From positions 10,169,501 to 10,233,500 of the forward strand of contig JAINUG010000007.1 in assembly GCA_029706075.1 (NCBI GenBank): a stretch of 64,000 bases of DNA. Direction: 5' to 3'. Position 1 is the first letter of the stretch; every line of letters starts with the position of its first letter. Under the pieces are notes generated by a model that saw only the letters and a program-made list of their open reading frames with translations, did no database searches and was not told the DNA's origin. A program made the position numbers and the translations under genes. The DNA is from Aldrovandia affinis. Lineage: Eukaryota; Chordata; Actinopteri; Notacanthiformes; Halosauridae. This document shows, one piece after another, positions 1 through 10,489 of this stretch.

Positions 1-440
1 CTTTTCCTGGATCAGAAAGCATCAACCACGAGATTAGTGTAGATCTGATGTTTTTTTGTTTGTTTTTTCTTGGTGGGGGGGTCTTGATGCCTCATTGGTT
101 TTCATTTGTTTTAAATCGCCACATTTAATGATGCAGTACAAACATAGTTACTGTCACTGTAAGTCATGGGCATGCTAGCTAGCTAAAGCCTCTAGAAACT
201 GAAATAACCTCAAAGGAAGAATGGCAAAATTGATAGAGAAAAACGATAGTTTGAGGCTAAAATATATTGAAAGCGGAGTAAAAAACAGATTCCGTTGGGA
301 CTGGCTGGATAAAAAACTATCAGTCAATGGGAAGACTGCCGAAGTGACAGTGGGTAAATCAGGGCTTGACATTAAGGCTTGTCCGATTGTCCGGGACAAT
401 GGTAGGACAAGCATAATACAGCTTTAACTTGCTGAACGGA
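1..440 (+). pseudogene. possible hAT-type transposase N-terminal fragment (5' part of an old DNA element)
   Basis: An open frame at 221-427 gives a 68-residue peptide with a segment reading IEKNDSLRLKYIESGVKNRF, followed by RWDWLDKK. That style resembles the amino end of fish hAT-like transposase proteins, but the match is from memory and weak. Immediately after it an L2 LINE has inserted (from about 445), and the sequence on the far side of the LINE resumes with several copies of a CGGACAAGTAA-like motif, which also occurs at 436-443. This suggests one older element split by the LINE. The first 220 bases hold no gene that I can see. It could equally be a chance ORF in an intron. Confidence 0.3.
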
Positions 441-444
441 CAAG

Positions 445-1662
445 CGCCCTAAGCTGGTTTGCGTCCTACCTTCAAGAGAGGTTTTTCTCTGTCGCCGTAG
501 GCCCATTCAAATCGGACTCCTCCCCCCTTACGTGTGGCGTGCCACAGGGTTCTGTGCTGGCACCATTGCTTTTCGCCCTTTACATGCTTCCCCTAGGCCT
601 CCTAATCAGTTCATTTAAAGGCATCTCTTATCATTGCTATGCAGATGACATCCAGCTCCAGTTCTCGTTCAAGCCTGACAATTTGGAGGGTCTCAACATC
701 CTACACCAGTGCCTTTCCGCCATTGAGCAATGGATGGAGAGTAACTTTCTCCAACTAAACGCAGGAAAGACAGAAGTGCTGATCATAGCTACTGACAAGA
801 TAGCAACTAGAGTGGCTGATCATATGGGGTCTCTTAAGGGAAATATACGCCCTCACTTAAGAAACCTAGGTGTCATCTTTGAACAGTCTATGCTTTTGGA
901 CAAGCATGTCAATTCTCTCACCCGCTCCTGCTTCTTTCACCTCAGAAATATTGCCAAACTACGGTCCATTGTTTCACATGCTGAATTAGAAACCTCTGTA
1001 CACGCTTTCATTTCATCTAGACTGGACTATTGTAACTCACTGTTTACCTGCCTTGACAAAGGTTATGTGGACCGCCTTCAACTCATCCAAAATGCTGCCG
1101 CAAGGCTACTCACTAGATCTAGGAAGTCGTGTCGCATCACCCCCATCCTAGCCTCTCTGCACTGGCTCCCAGTACACTTCAGGATTCACTTCAAAGTTCT
1201 GGTGTTCACCTACAGAGCCCTCCATGGTGACACCCCTGCCTACATCTCTGAGCTTCTCCATCAGTACTCGCCCAGTCGTTCCCTGAGGTCCTCCGACTTG
1301 GAGCTCCTGGCGGTGCCCCGGACCAGGTTAAAAACCAAGGGGGACAGAGCTTTTGGGGTGGTTGCCCCAAGGCTCTGGAATGCCCTCCCCCAGGACTTGA
1401 GAACCTCGCCCTCTGAACCAATGTTCAAAAAAAGGTTAAAAACCCACCTGTTCAGACAGGCATTTGACCATATTTAGCCTAGTTTGCTGCTGCTTGTAAC
1501 GTTGTTACATTTGTTGTCTGTACTGTATCAGTAAGTGTGCACTTTTTATCTGAGTACTGCTGTTGTGTTTTTTAATTGTATTTTTTACTGCTGTGAAGCA
1601 CTCTGTGCATTCGTGCTATGAAGGGCGCTATACAAATAAAGCTTACTTACTTACTTACTTAC
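445..1662 (+). mobile_element. L2-clade LINE, 5'-truncated copy with ACTT-repeat tail
   Basis: The copy begins inside the reverse transcriptase domain and runs to a 3' end with an AATAAA-like signal (CAAATAAAGC) and a short run of ACTT repeats at about 1643-1662. Target-primed LINE copies are typically truncated at the 5' end like this, and L2 elements end in short tandem repeats. It sits inside older sequence carrying repeated GGACAAGT motifs on both sides (436-443 and 1681-1745). Confidence 0.85.
446..1477 (+). pseudogene. L2 reverse transcriptase, C-terminal part (open but truncated)
   Basis: The frame is open from about 446 to the stop at 1477, roughly 340 codons. It shows the RT signature VPQGSVLAPLLFALYMLPLG and the catalytic motif as CYADD (near 640-655). 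The C-terminal region has LHWLPVHFRIHFKVLVFTYR and ends LKTHLFRQAF, typical of the L2 clade. There is no endonuclease domain or start codon in context, so the copy cannot encode a complete protein. The lack of internal stops suggests fairly recent insertion. Confidence 0.85.
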
Positions 1663-1930
1663 AAGTTAAAAAAAAAGAACATTCCGGACAAGTAAAAAAA
1701 AAAAAATAATAATTGAACGGACAAGTAAAAAAACGGACAAGTAACATTTTTTAAAAAAATTCCTCCAAACTAATAGTAACGTTATTCCATCTGATCAGAA
1801 AGTGCCTGTCTCGCAGTGTCGCACTGGAAACTCTCAATCTCTGTATTACGTCAATATTACGGCTGCAGTGATTGGTAGAAAGGTTTGACCGGCGCGCGGC
1901 GTTCCAAATTGTTGTGAATCACTGACGCTC
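1663..1930. other. AT-rich sequence with repeated ACGGACAAGT motif; no gene
   Basis: Three copies of a GGACAAGTAA-like motif with A-runs lie at about 1683-1745, matching motif copies at 436-443 and 3101-3160. This is probably the interrupted DNA element that received the L2 copy. No coding potential is seen. Confidence 0.4.
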
Positions 1931-1994
1931 ACTGACTGACTGACTGGATATCGTCGAGAGCGCAGTCACCCATGAAGAGACGATGTTCCTAAAG

Positions 1995-2128
1995 CACAGG
2001 TGTGAAACTCATTCCATCGAGGGCCGAGTGTATGCAGGTTTTTGTTGCAACCAATGCACTACACCAGGTGATTTCACTAATTAGCTCACTTCTTCAACTA
2101 AGGAGGGAACCTAATTGAAATCTCATCT
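1995..2128. repeat. interspersed repeat fragment (MITE-like)
   Basis: The stretch around CACAGGTGTGAAACTCATTC followed by GAGGGCCGAGTG matches, from memory, a short interspersed repeat common in fish intergenic DNA. Its ends are not clear, so the class is uncertain. It abuts a (TCTCA)n run and the SINE that follows. Confidence 0.4.
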
Positions 2129-2413
2129 CATCTCATCTCATCTCATCTCATTGTCTAAGCCGCTTATTCCTGGTCAGGGTCGCGGGGGGGCTGGAGCCTA
2201 TCCCAGCATGCATAGGGGCGAGAGGCAGGAATAAACCCTGGACAGGTCGCCAATCCGTCGCAGGGCACACACACCATTCACTCACACCAGGAAACCCACG
2301 CGGACACGGGGAGAACATGCAAACTCCACACAGAAAGGCCCCCGACCTGGATTCGAACCCGAGACCTTCTTGCTGTGAGGCGACAGCGCTATCCAGTGCA
2401 CCACCGTGCCGCC
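2127..2413 (-). mobile_element. tRNA-derived SINE, minus strand
   Basis: Read on the minus strand it starts GGCGGCACGGTGGTGCACTG, giving an A box, and then has the B box GGTTCGAATCC at about 2350. The 3' part reads AGGCTCCAGCC-like sequence with AAGCGGC and ends in a pentanucleotide run (TCTCA on +, 2127-2151). A second copy in the opposite orientation is at 17357-17725 and ends in ATGG repeats. Both have the pol III-type internal promoter layout of a tRNA SINE. Confidence 0.85.
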
Positions 2414-2810
2414 GGTGCTATACAAGTCACCTCAAAATTGTATGATATACATATTTAACCTCGTCAAAAACAAATTATTTGAAATTATCATCATGTCACT
2501 GACTATCATTACAAACTTGACCAGATATTTCAGTTTTTTGTCCATATAGGACAGGTTTCCCTTGATATTACACCACTCGTTTTTCATTACAAAGCACACA
2601 AAATGCACAAATTATTCATTAAACTGGCCATGATGGTCATAATGTGCTTTAAAAAAAGAAATGCTGCCATGTTTTTAGTATCTTACACATGTAATGTTTG
2701 TCTTGCATTTGATGAGGGGCAGATTTGGCACAATAATATCCATTATGACCTGTAACTCACATCAACGGATTGACAGACTACAATGAATCATCCTCTGTCC
2801 GAATTACACT
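2414..2810. other. no gene or recognisable repeat seen
   Basis: AT-rich sequence with no ORF, no splice-flanked exon and no repeat that I recognise. Confidence 0.5.
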
Positions 2811-2990
2811 ACCGGTCAAAAGTTTTAGAACACCCCCATTTTCCAGTTTTTACAGAAATTTAAGCAGTTCTGAAATGGTACAAAGGTAAGCGGTAAACTG
2901 CCAGAGGTTTAAAAAAAAAAGTTTAGGTTACCAAAAACTGAAAAATAATGTAAAATTCTGAGTTATAAAAAATAAGTAATGGGTTAACGT
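2808..2990 (+). mobile_element. Tc1-like element, single terminal fragment
   Basis: The sequence ACACTACCGGTCAAAAGTTT followed by TAGAACACCCCCA is a typical terminal inverted repeat of fish Tc1/mariner elements. Only this end is visible; no opposite end or transposase lies within the next kilobase. Confidence 0.6.
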
Positions 2991-3450
2991 GGGTTAAGTA
3001 GTATTCGTATGATTGTATGTTCTTTAAGTTATTAAATCATAATTATCTAAATCTCTGTCAGTTTTATTTATTTTTTAATAGGCCTTTATTTTCAGTTTTG
3101 GACAAGTAAGTTTAGCTATCGGACAACTAAAATATCTGAGCCACTTGTCCGAAGGACAACCACTCGGTAAATGTTCTAAAAAAAGTTGATATTCCTGGCA
3201 AAATACTGTGAACGTATGGTTCGGATATTGTCCATTATGGCTCCAGAGGATTTAAGGCTTTGGAAGATCACATCCGTAGCAAAAAACACAACGACAAAAT
3301 TAAAATTCGCCGAACGAATTACTTTGTCCACGGCTTTTTCACCGGTCACTGATTCTAACATTAGCTCAACAAGTAGGGACACTGTTTCTATCGCTCAACC
3401 ACGCCCCCCTTAGTTATTGTTGCTAAGTCCGTCAAGCTTTCGGAGCCAGC

Positions 3451-3713
3451 ATGGCGCTCCCACTGTCGCTAACTGCTCTCCCTGGAGAAATTTTATCCAA
3501 TTTTTGGAAAATAGACAAAGAGATTTCTGATAGAACCAGACAGAAGAGCCTACAGTATGCTTTCGAAGGTTATATCCAGGATATCACAATTACTCTGCAA
3601 AAAAATTACGCAAAAAAAATTAGGATAGAAGGGATAGCCTACAGATCACAAAGTAAAAGTGAATCACCAGAGGACAACGACATTAAGGAGCAACACTGTT
3701 CCTGTAAAGCTGG
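3451..3713 (+). CDS. first coding exon of a SWIM-domain (YqaJ-like family) protein
   Basis: The ATG at 3451 sits in good context (GCCAGCATGGCG) and opens 88 codons beginning MALPLSLTALPGEILSNFWK. The exon ends in EQHCSCKAG, the first half of a SWIM zinc-binding motif (CxCx(n)CxH), and the next bases GTAGGT form a splice donor at 3714. Fish genomes carry many multi-exon genes that pair a SWIM motif with a YqaJ-type exonuclease domain, and the N-terminal style fits that family. The exons with the rest of the motif are not identified here. The intron downstream holds an antisense THAP exon. It may be a captured gene fragment rather than a complete gene. Confidence 0.5.
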
Positions 3714-4143
3714 GTAGGTCTTTATTCACTTTATTCACTATTACAATCATTAAAAAGCAAAAGCAGTAGGCCTATATAACGTTACATTCAGTAGTAAGTT
3801 AGCTAGACTAACGCAACATTAGTAGCCTGTGCTGAAACGACATTACTCTGGTTAGCTCCACAGGTTTCTGCGCCCATTGACAAAGTGCTGAAATAGTAAT
3901 GATAGTAACATCTTAACGTTAGCAAGCTGGCTGGATCACGAATAACAAAGCTAACATTTAGTCTAACTTTACCAACGTTGCAACCCGGAGCTGTATATCC
4001 AGACCGTAGCCACGTTAGCGTCGCTGGCTAAGCTTGCTAGCGCCACGGATAGCTACGAACCTTACGATAATTTAGGTTAACCAGCTAACATCTGAAAACA
4101 ACAGCATAACATTATTTTACGGTTGATAAGAGTAATTACTTAC

Positions 4144-4338
4144 CTTGGAGCAGACAAAGCTGTGCTTGTTGATCTTGGAGGTGTTCAACTGGGCATGAGG
4201 ACGTCCGCTTTATCAACAGTCTAAACTTTTCTGGATTTGATTTAGGTTTTGTAAAGGGAAAAAACGTATATCTCCTTCAAACCTCTCTGGGTAACAAGTG
4301 TCACTGTTACACGTGCCCCAGGCACAACGTTTAACCAT
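4144..4338 (-). pseudogene. THAP-domain first exon with two frameshifts
   Basis: On the minus strand an ATG at 4338 opens MVKRCAWGTCNSDTCYPERF, the start of a THAP C2CH zinc finger. A change of frame (one base missing near 4258) is needed to continue as TKPKSNPEKFRLLIK. A second (about five bases missing near 4215) then gives GRPHAQLNTSKINKHSFVCS. The exon ends with a splice donor, AAG/GTAAGT at 4143. THAP fingers bind DNA and occur in P-element-like transposases and in domesticated genes. Two frameshifts in a 195-bp exon suggest a pseudogene, unless they are assembly errors. It lies antisense within the first intron of the SWIM-domain exon at 3451. Confidence 0.65.
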
Positions 4339-4344
4339 AATTTG

Positions 4345-5544
4345 CTAAAAATCTGCAAAACCAGCTCGAAAATGAAGAAAAATTCTAATTTTTGCATGAA
4401 AGTCAATGGAGGGCATGTCGGACTCTCTGTCGGAGTATGTAAAACACGGCGCTGTGATTGGCCAGTTTGCGTTTTGGGGCGTGGTTTAGCGAAGGGTCAA
4501 TTGCAGTGGACGACCGCGTGAAAAACCAAAAGGTAGGATAACAAATAGAATAAAGAATTGAAGGCTTGTGATTACCCAGCTATAGCCACGATTAATATTT
4601 AGCCTTTGTCAAACTTACTTAAACGATACACGATTCAATTTTGTTGATAAAAATGTAGCTGGCTAGTACTAGCATGGTTTATTAGCAGTCAGTCATCATG
4701 AAACATTATGCCTTGCGCCTATCTCACTAGCTTATCATTGGGTCCGTTACAAAACCCGATCTGCACAATGCCGGTTTGTGCCGCTCGGGCGTGGTGTCCA
4801 CTCTATTCAAATCGGCACACAAAACGCCATGTGCCGCTTGTGCCGACCTGTAAGTAAACAAAGTACCACGTGTAGCCTACCAACAGAATGGTAAACAATA
4901 GAGACTGCTATACACATTTCACAGGGCTTGGCACAGCTAAATCCAAATAGAAAAGTGATTGTGTTGTCTTTGCCCAGCAAGTTGTCCAAAGATTAATTTA
5001 AACTTTGGCTTGAATGATGGTTGCATAGAGACAAACACAGTGATTTAACATGTTTATTATGTTTATTATTACCAAGCAGTATTGCCACAGCTTTAAGCCA
5101 CACTACATGACACTGTTTCATTATCAGCTGATACATTCAGTGTCATACTTCCCACCGGCACTCCATTTAAGAGATTTCCCCCCCCTTTGCCGCTACATAA
5201 CATGCCAGCATAATTAAATAAGCAGTGTAATGGCACACAAAATAGGCCTATTTATTAATGTAAGCTCAATTAATAAAGTAAGACTTATTAAAATAAATAA
5301 AGGAACCTTATTTTTATACTTCCAGGGCCTGCTTCTTGGATTTATTCATTCATTTATGAATTTTCGTCTGTAAAAACCCACTGTAAACACATCCAACACA
5401 TTCAAATTTTCATCACTGATATTAAGAGCTGTTGAATGCAGAGAGCTCAGCTGTGTGGATCCTCTCTGAATGTGGCATTGTAGCAGTGTACCTGACTACC
5501 TGGAGGCGTTTGGTCATAACCGGTTTCCCTATTTTATCTGGCAG
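4345..5544. other. no coding sequence seen; upstream region of the THAP exon and racgap1 intron
   Basis: No exon could be supported. Part of this interval directly precedes the THAP exon on the minus strand. The rest is AT-rich and leads into the splice acceptor at 5544. Confidence 0.5.
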
Positions 5545-5980
5545 CCCGGGCTGTACCGGGTCTGTTATGTGGTGTGGACCGCACCGTGAAGGAGCTGAAG
5601 GAGAAGTTCCTGTACACAAGGATGGTTCCTCTGCTCAGCACGATGGATGATGTCCACGTCATCTGCAGCCTCCTGAAGGACTTCTTCCGGAACCTTAAAG
5701 AGCCGCTGCTAACCTTCCGTCTCAACCAGGCCTTCATGGAGGCTGCAGGTGAGTCCCAGAGCTCAATATGCAGGGTCCGTTCAGTTCACTGATTACACAT
5801 CCTGGTAAAGACACAATTTGAAAATGCCTGCGGTGGGTCAAAAACTCCCTGTTTTACCTTGACAAAGTTTTGTCAGTCTTTTTGCTAGTGTTGTGAAGCT
5901 CATTTCATTTGAGCAGTGTTTTTTTCTTCCCCATTTGCCCCCTTATGACCAGAGTCAATATGTTGTTGTGAGACACCTTT

Positions 5981-6972
5981 TGTGACGTTCGTGATAAGGA
6001 CCCAGACGCAGATCAGGATAAGGCAAAAGAGTCGTTTATTAGGAAACAGGAGTCAAAACCAGGAATCAGATGTAGCGAAGGTACAGAATCAATAGGCAGA
6101 GAGTAGTCACAAAAAGGCAGTCCAAAAAGTCAAAAAACAGGAAGGCAGAAAGGCAAACAGAACAGAATCGCTAGGCAGGCTCGGGGTAGTCAACAGAAGG
6201 GTAGTCTCGGAAAATACAATAAACTCTGGCTTCGGAAAAGTAGGCTCAGGGAATAATGATCAAGTACAGAACAGGAAAGAACATAGACACTGAATATATA
6301 CAAGCAGGGAAGGGAACACAATAAGACTCAGGTGTGACTGGGAGGAGAGAGGGGAAGGAACGCAGGTATAAACAATGGGAATCGTTAATCTAATAACGAG
6401 GGGATTCGCTAATAGAATAACGAGGGGAAACGAAAGACACGGACTGGGAAACATACAAACATATATACAATAAACGACCTGGGAGATCAGGCAGACACGT
6501 GCATAGCTAGAAGGGGAGGAACGCAAAGAGAGAAGCTGCGTGCGTATGAAAAGAAAAGTGAAAAGCTAACAGGGATAGGATAAAAGGAGAGAGAATGAGC
6601 GATAGTTAGAAGCGTGAGATAATTAGTGATTAGTAGTGTTAGTAACTTAAACTAAATCCCTAACGTTAGTAGATTAGTTGGTTAGTACTATATACATCTA
6701 ACTAATATATACAAAGTGCAATCTAGAAAGTAAGAAGGAAGAAAATGAGATAATAAGTGAAGAAGGAAAAAACCCGAAATGTATAAACTCCCGAAGTGCA
6801 TGACAAGACAAGGAGTGGATCTAGAAATAAACGGAACAAGGACAGACAGGGACTAGAACGAGACAGAACGAGACAGAACGGTGAAAGTGCAATACTGAAT
6901 AAAGACTAATGAAATATGACTGATAAAAAATAAACAAAGTACAAAAACAGAACAGACACTCAGAACGTAACA
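5981..6972 (-). mobile_element. solo LTR of a Ty3/gypsy-type element, minus orientation
   Basis: A 992-bp unit starts TGTGACG and ends CGTAACA (TG...CA ends) and is flanked by the perfect 5-bp duplication CCTTT at 5976-5980 and 6973-6977. Read on the minus strand it starts TGTTACGTTCTGAG and carries an AATAAA signal near its 3' end (TTTATT on + at 6035-6040). No internal gag or pol is present, as expected after LTR-LTR recombination. It lies in an intron of the racgap1 region. Confidence 0.85.
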
Positions 6973-7067
6973 CCTTTAGGTTAGACATTTTTTTGAAGAA
7001 AAGGCATAATCTGTTGTCAGCGTAGCTGTTTTACTAAGATACTTTTTACACTTAGCCTAGACCTAGT

Positions 7068-7362
7068 GGGGCGATAGTGGCTCAGTGGTTAGCGACACAG
7101 GCTGGAAAGTGGAGGGTTGCTGGTTTGAATCCCAGGAAGGCCAAATGAAAATGCAATGAACTGGAAACAGGAGGGATGCTAGTTCATTTCCAGGGGCACT
7201 GCTGAAGTGCCCTTGAGTAAGGCACTGAGCCCCTAACTGCTCCAGGGGCGCCGTACTATGGCTGACCCTGTGCTCGGACCTCTCTTAGGAGAGATGCCCG
7301 AAAAGACAAATTCCAGTTACCCTTGTGTGTTTATGGCAAATAAAGAATATTACTATTTAGTA
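7068..7362 (+). mobile_element. tRNA-derived SINE, second family
   Basis: It starts GGGGCGATAGTGGCTCAGTG, with an A-box-like TAGTGGCTCAGTGG, and has the B box GGTTTGAATCCC at about 7123. A body containing CCCTTGAGTAAGGCACTGAG follows, and the 3' end is AT-rich (CAAATAAAGAATATTACTA). The sequence differs from the SINE at 2127 and 17357. It sits in the intron between the first two racgap1 exons. Confidence 0.7.
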
Positions 7363-7951
7363 AATGTTGTATGTAATTAGCCATGCAGTACTGTCTGGTT
7401 TGATTTGATTTGTACTTGCATTTTTTTGCATGTTTTTTTTCTTTCCCAGAAATTGGGGATGATGACAACAGTGTTGCCATGATGTACCAAACTGTCAGTG
7501 AGCTCCCTTCAGCCAATAGAGACACGCTGGCCTTCCTGGCCCTGCATCTTCAGAGGTACCAAATTCTTGCAGTCCCTCTAGTTCACACTAAACTCCAGGC
7601 CCTGCTAGCATGCGTCTGAAGAGGAAGCCTGACCTGTGTCTTTCAGGGTTTCCCAGGCTCCAGCTGCCAGGATGGATGTCACCAATCTGGCTTGTGTTTG
7701 GGCCCACTGTTGTTGGGCACGCAGTGCCTGATCCAGGTACTATGACCATTCTACAGGATACTAAACGACAGCCTAAGGTGCACAGCTGCCAGTCTTTACG
7801 TTTGCTGTATGTTCCGTAATAAGGCTTTGCCGTTAATTAACCATTTTATAATGATTTAATGTTATAAAACAGTACTTTCCCTATTCCTCTGTCCCATGTG
7901 TTTCTTGAGGTTATATTTTCTCAGCCAAGTTCCACATGCTACATGTGTATG

Positions 7952-8536
7952 TACAGGTAATTGCCAAAATAAAGGAAACGCCAACATAACGTGTCTTAAG
8001 AGTTACCACCACCACAAGCCGCCATAACCGCTTCACTGCACCTTAGCATAGATGCTGAAAGTGTCTGGAACTCTATTGTGGGGATGCAACACAATTTTAC
8101 CATGAGAAATTCAATAATTTGCTGTTTTGTTGATGGTGGTGGAAAACGCTGTCTCAGGCGCCGCTCCGGAATCTCCCGTAAGTGTTCAATTGGTTTGAGA
8201 TCTGGTAACTGATGGCCATGGCATGTGGTTTACATCGTTTTCATGCTCATCAAATCATTCAGTGACCACTCGTGCCCTGTGGAAGGGGGCATTCTGAAAG
8301 ACCACTCCCATCAGGATAGAAATGATTCACCATAAGATAAAGGAGATCACTCAGAATGGCTTCGTATTTAAGGGATTGAGTGGACCTAAACAGTACCAGG
8401 AAAATGCACCCCACACTTACCTTGCTCTCTAAGGGATTGAGTGGACGTAAACCATGCCAGTAAAATTCACCCTGCACCATAACAGCCACCAGAACCCTTA
8501 ATTTACTCAAGTGTTTCCTTTATTTTGCTAGTCTTA
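7952..8536. mobile_element. non-autonomous Tc1-like element with degraded inverted ends
   Basis: The left end TACAGGTAATTGCCAAAATA continues AAGGAAACGC, and the right end at 8511-8530 has GTGTTTCCTTTATTTTG as its inverted partner. There is no transposase. An internal segment of about 60 bp beginning AGGGATTGAGTGGAC is duplicated at about 8370 and 8430. It lies in a racgap1 intron. Confidence 0.65.
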
Positions 8537-8879
8537 GCTGTGCAAGCAGTACAAATATTTCAACTTTGTTCAATGTGATTGAACAGGTTGTAGAATGTCT
8601 TTTAAGTTTACCTGTGGAATACTGGAGCCAGTTCATCATTGAGCAAAACCATACCCATAAAGATCATGTGGAGACTGCTAAATGCTACAGCACCCCTGAC
8701 CAGAAAGGTGAGACTTTTCAAAGCCTTCCCCGTGGGAACAGAGAACTTAAGCCTTGTACTTCTATTGCATTTTCATTTAAAACTCAAAAGTACTAAATAT
8801 CTTGCCAAAGTGAAGACAATTATAAAATATACCTTTCATTTATTACTCAGGCCCACCATTGGTCATTGCTATAATGGAT

Positions 8880-9080
8880 GAATAATAATGGATTGCATTT
8901 CTATAGCACCTTTTAATGGACTCAAAGCGCTTTACAGTGAATCACCACCAATGTGATGGCAGCCATTTTGTGCCAAAACGCTCAGCACACATCACCTGAG
9001 GTAGAGAGGAAGGGAGTTATTGAGCCAATTAAGCTGGGGGATGATTAGGTGGCTGACTGCCTGGACATAGAATCTTGCTT
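8880..9080. repeat. interspersed repeat in racgap1 intron
   Basis: The run TTGCATTTCTATAGCACCTT with CTCAAAGCGCTTTACAGTGA and CAGCCATTTTGTGCC matches, from memory, a repeat seen widely in fish introns. Its ends and class cannot be fixed by eye. Confidence 0.4.
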
Positions 9081-9234
9081 TTAAGCTGTGATTTAATGAT
9101 TTTTTATTTTTATTTTTCCTGCCAGTGAGCATGCTGGGGCCCCTGACTACTCCAGAGCACAAAATGAATAAAACGCCTTCATCCAGCTCCCTGTCCCAGC
9201 GTATGAAGTCAGCCCCGAGCAGGAACACACACAA

Positions 9235-10040
9235 GTGAGCACGGAGTCCACTAGAGGAGAAAATCTGTCAGTACATTTTGATCTGCATTTGAGAGCATTT
9301 CATGCAGCATACAGTATTGGTACAAGCAATCCCATGTCTCGATCCTGTAAATCAACTTCAGTTCATTTACTCCATTATGTAGCATTGCAGTCTATTGCAC
9401 ATTTCCTGTATATACAAATATATATGACATGGCAAAAAAAATTATCCGTATATACAGCTACACTGTTCGACCAATAAATGTAATTTGTTACAATTTTTTA
9501 AAGCTTATTGTGAACATATTGTACTTTAGTTTCTGAAATTGTGTCCAACCTTCTATCAGGCCTGGAATTGGGCAATTTTTTAGCATTTTGGGGCATTTTT
9601 AGGGCAAGGCCACTGACCTTTGGTAAAGCCAAATTTCACAGGGTACCAAGGCCAAAACAAAGGATAAAATAAACTTGAAGGCCAGAATGTTGTAACACAA
9701 ACTTTTGATGAAGGCAAACATTACTGACTATAGATGTAGTGTCTCTCACTCAGTGTGATCAGTCTGATCTTGGAAAGCCCTGCTGATGTATTTATTTATC
9801 ATTTAAAATATAATTGTAATTGTATTTACAAATTGTACTCCCCTGCAGCCAAAGTAGGTGCAGTTTAAGAATATTGGAATGCTTCCTGTCTGGGTAAAAA
9901 GAGCCCTGTTTGTGTTGACCGTTCCATGTGAACATCTTAGAAGAGGATACGCAACAAGACGAATGAGCGTAACCATCTTCCATAGGGGTCGTTTACACAT
10001 AAACAGGAAGAAGGCTGCGAGGAACCCACCCTGCTCTGCT
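9235..10040. other. no gene seen
   Basis: The terminal racgap1 exon would be expected downstream of 9234, but nothing resembling its short C-terminal sequence was found. Sequence near 9560-9700 (CAGGCCTGGAATTGGGC) may be a degraded MITE. Confidence 0.4.
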
Positions 10041-10099
10041 GGAGATGTCTGGTGCAGAGGGGGGTTGGGTTTGGCATCAACATTTACAACAAAAAAATA

Positions 10100-10440
10100 T
10101 ATATATTATAGTTTCTCATTTTTACCTGTTTTTCTCCCCATTTGGTTGCCAATTATACCCTCTATCTCAATTCACCCTCCCCCATGAGTCTGCCGCCCTC
10201 CAGGTAACAAGCCAATTTTTCGAGGCCGCCTGGATCCGCCTCCTCCAAGAAGGACCTGACCACGGATGCCCTTCTGCTCCTCGACGAACTCGTGCCTGGC
10301 TAACCCTCCCCCCCCTTCCCCTGGGGCGGACAGTCAAATGCCGCCCCCGATTGGGGCTAATGGCCAGGGCCGGTCTGGCAGAGACAGGTTTCAAACCGTA
10401 TCCCTGATAGACAGCCACTCGGATCGGACCAGCCAACGGC
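10100..10440 (-). repeat. possible tRNA-type SINE fragment on the minus strand
   Basis: On the minus strand a B-box-like GGTTTGAAACC occurs near 10388 just after GGCTGTCTATCAGGGATAC. The CT-rich body lies on its 3' side. Several overlapping open frames here look like by-products of high GC content and not genes. Confidence 0.3.
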
Positions 10441-10489
10441 ATCAACATTTCATTTCTGCATGGCAGGCAAGAGGGCAATGCAAGTCTTG

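Larger units (their letters stand above)
5545..9234 (+). pseudogene. racgap1: racgap1 (Rac GTPase-activating protein 1) 3' exons, frameshifted
   Basis: Five exons with matching phases and AG/GT borders encode the later RhoGAP domain and part of the C-terminal tail of RACGAP1, the centralspindlin subunit acting in cytokinesis. Exons: 5545-5748 ([24 protein letters not shown]), 7450-7555 ([20 protein letters not shown]), 7647-7777 ([15 protein letters not shown], then LQDTKRQPK), 8587-8707 (ECLLSLPVEYWSQFII) and 9126-9234 ([23 protein letters not shown]). The first has five extra bases after GLYRV, so GLYR and VDRTVKEL are in different frames. The third lacks two bases before [10 protein letters not shown]. 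The upstream domains (coiled coil, C1 finger) and the last exon are absent. Introns hold a solo LTR, a SINE and a MITE. It is either a partial duplicate turned pseudogene or the real 3' end with assembly errors. Confidence 0.8.
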
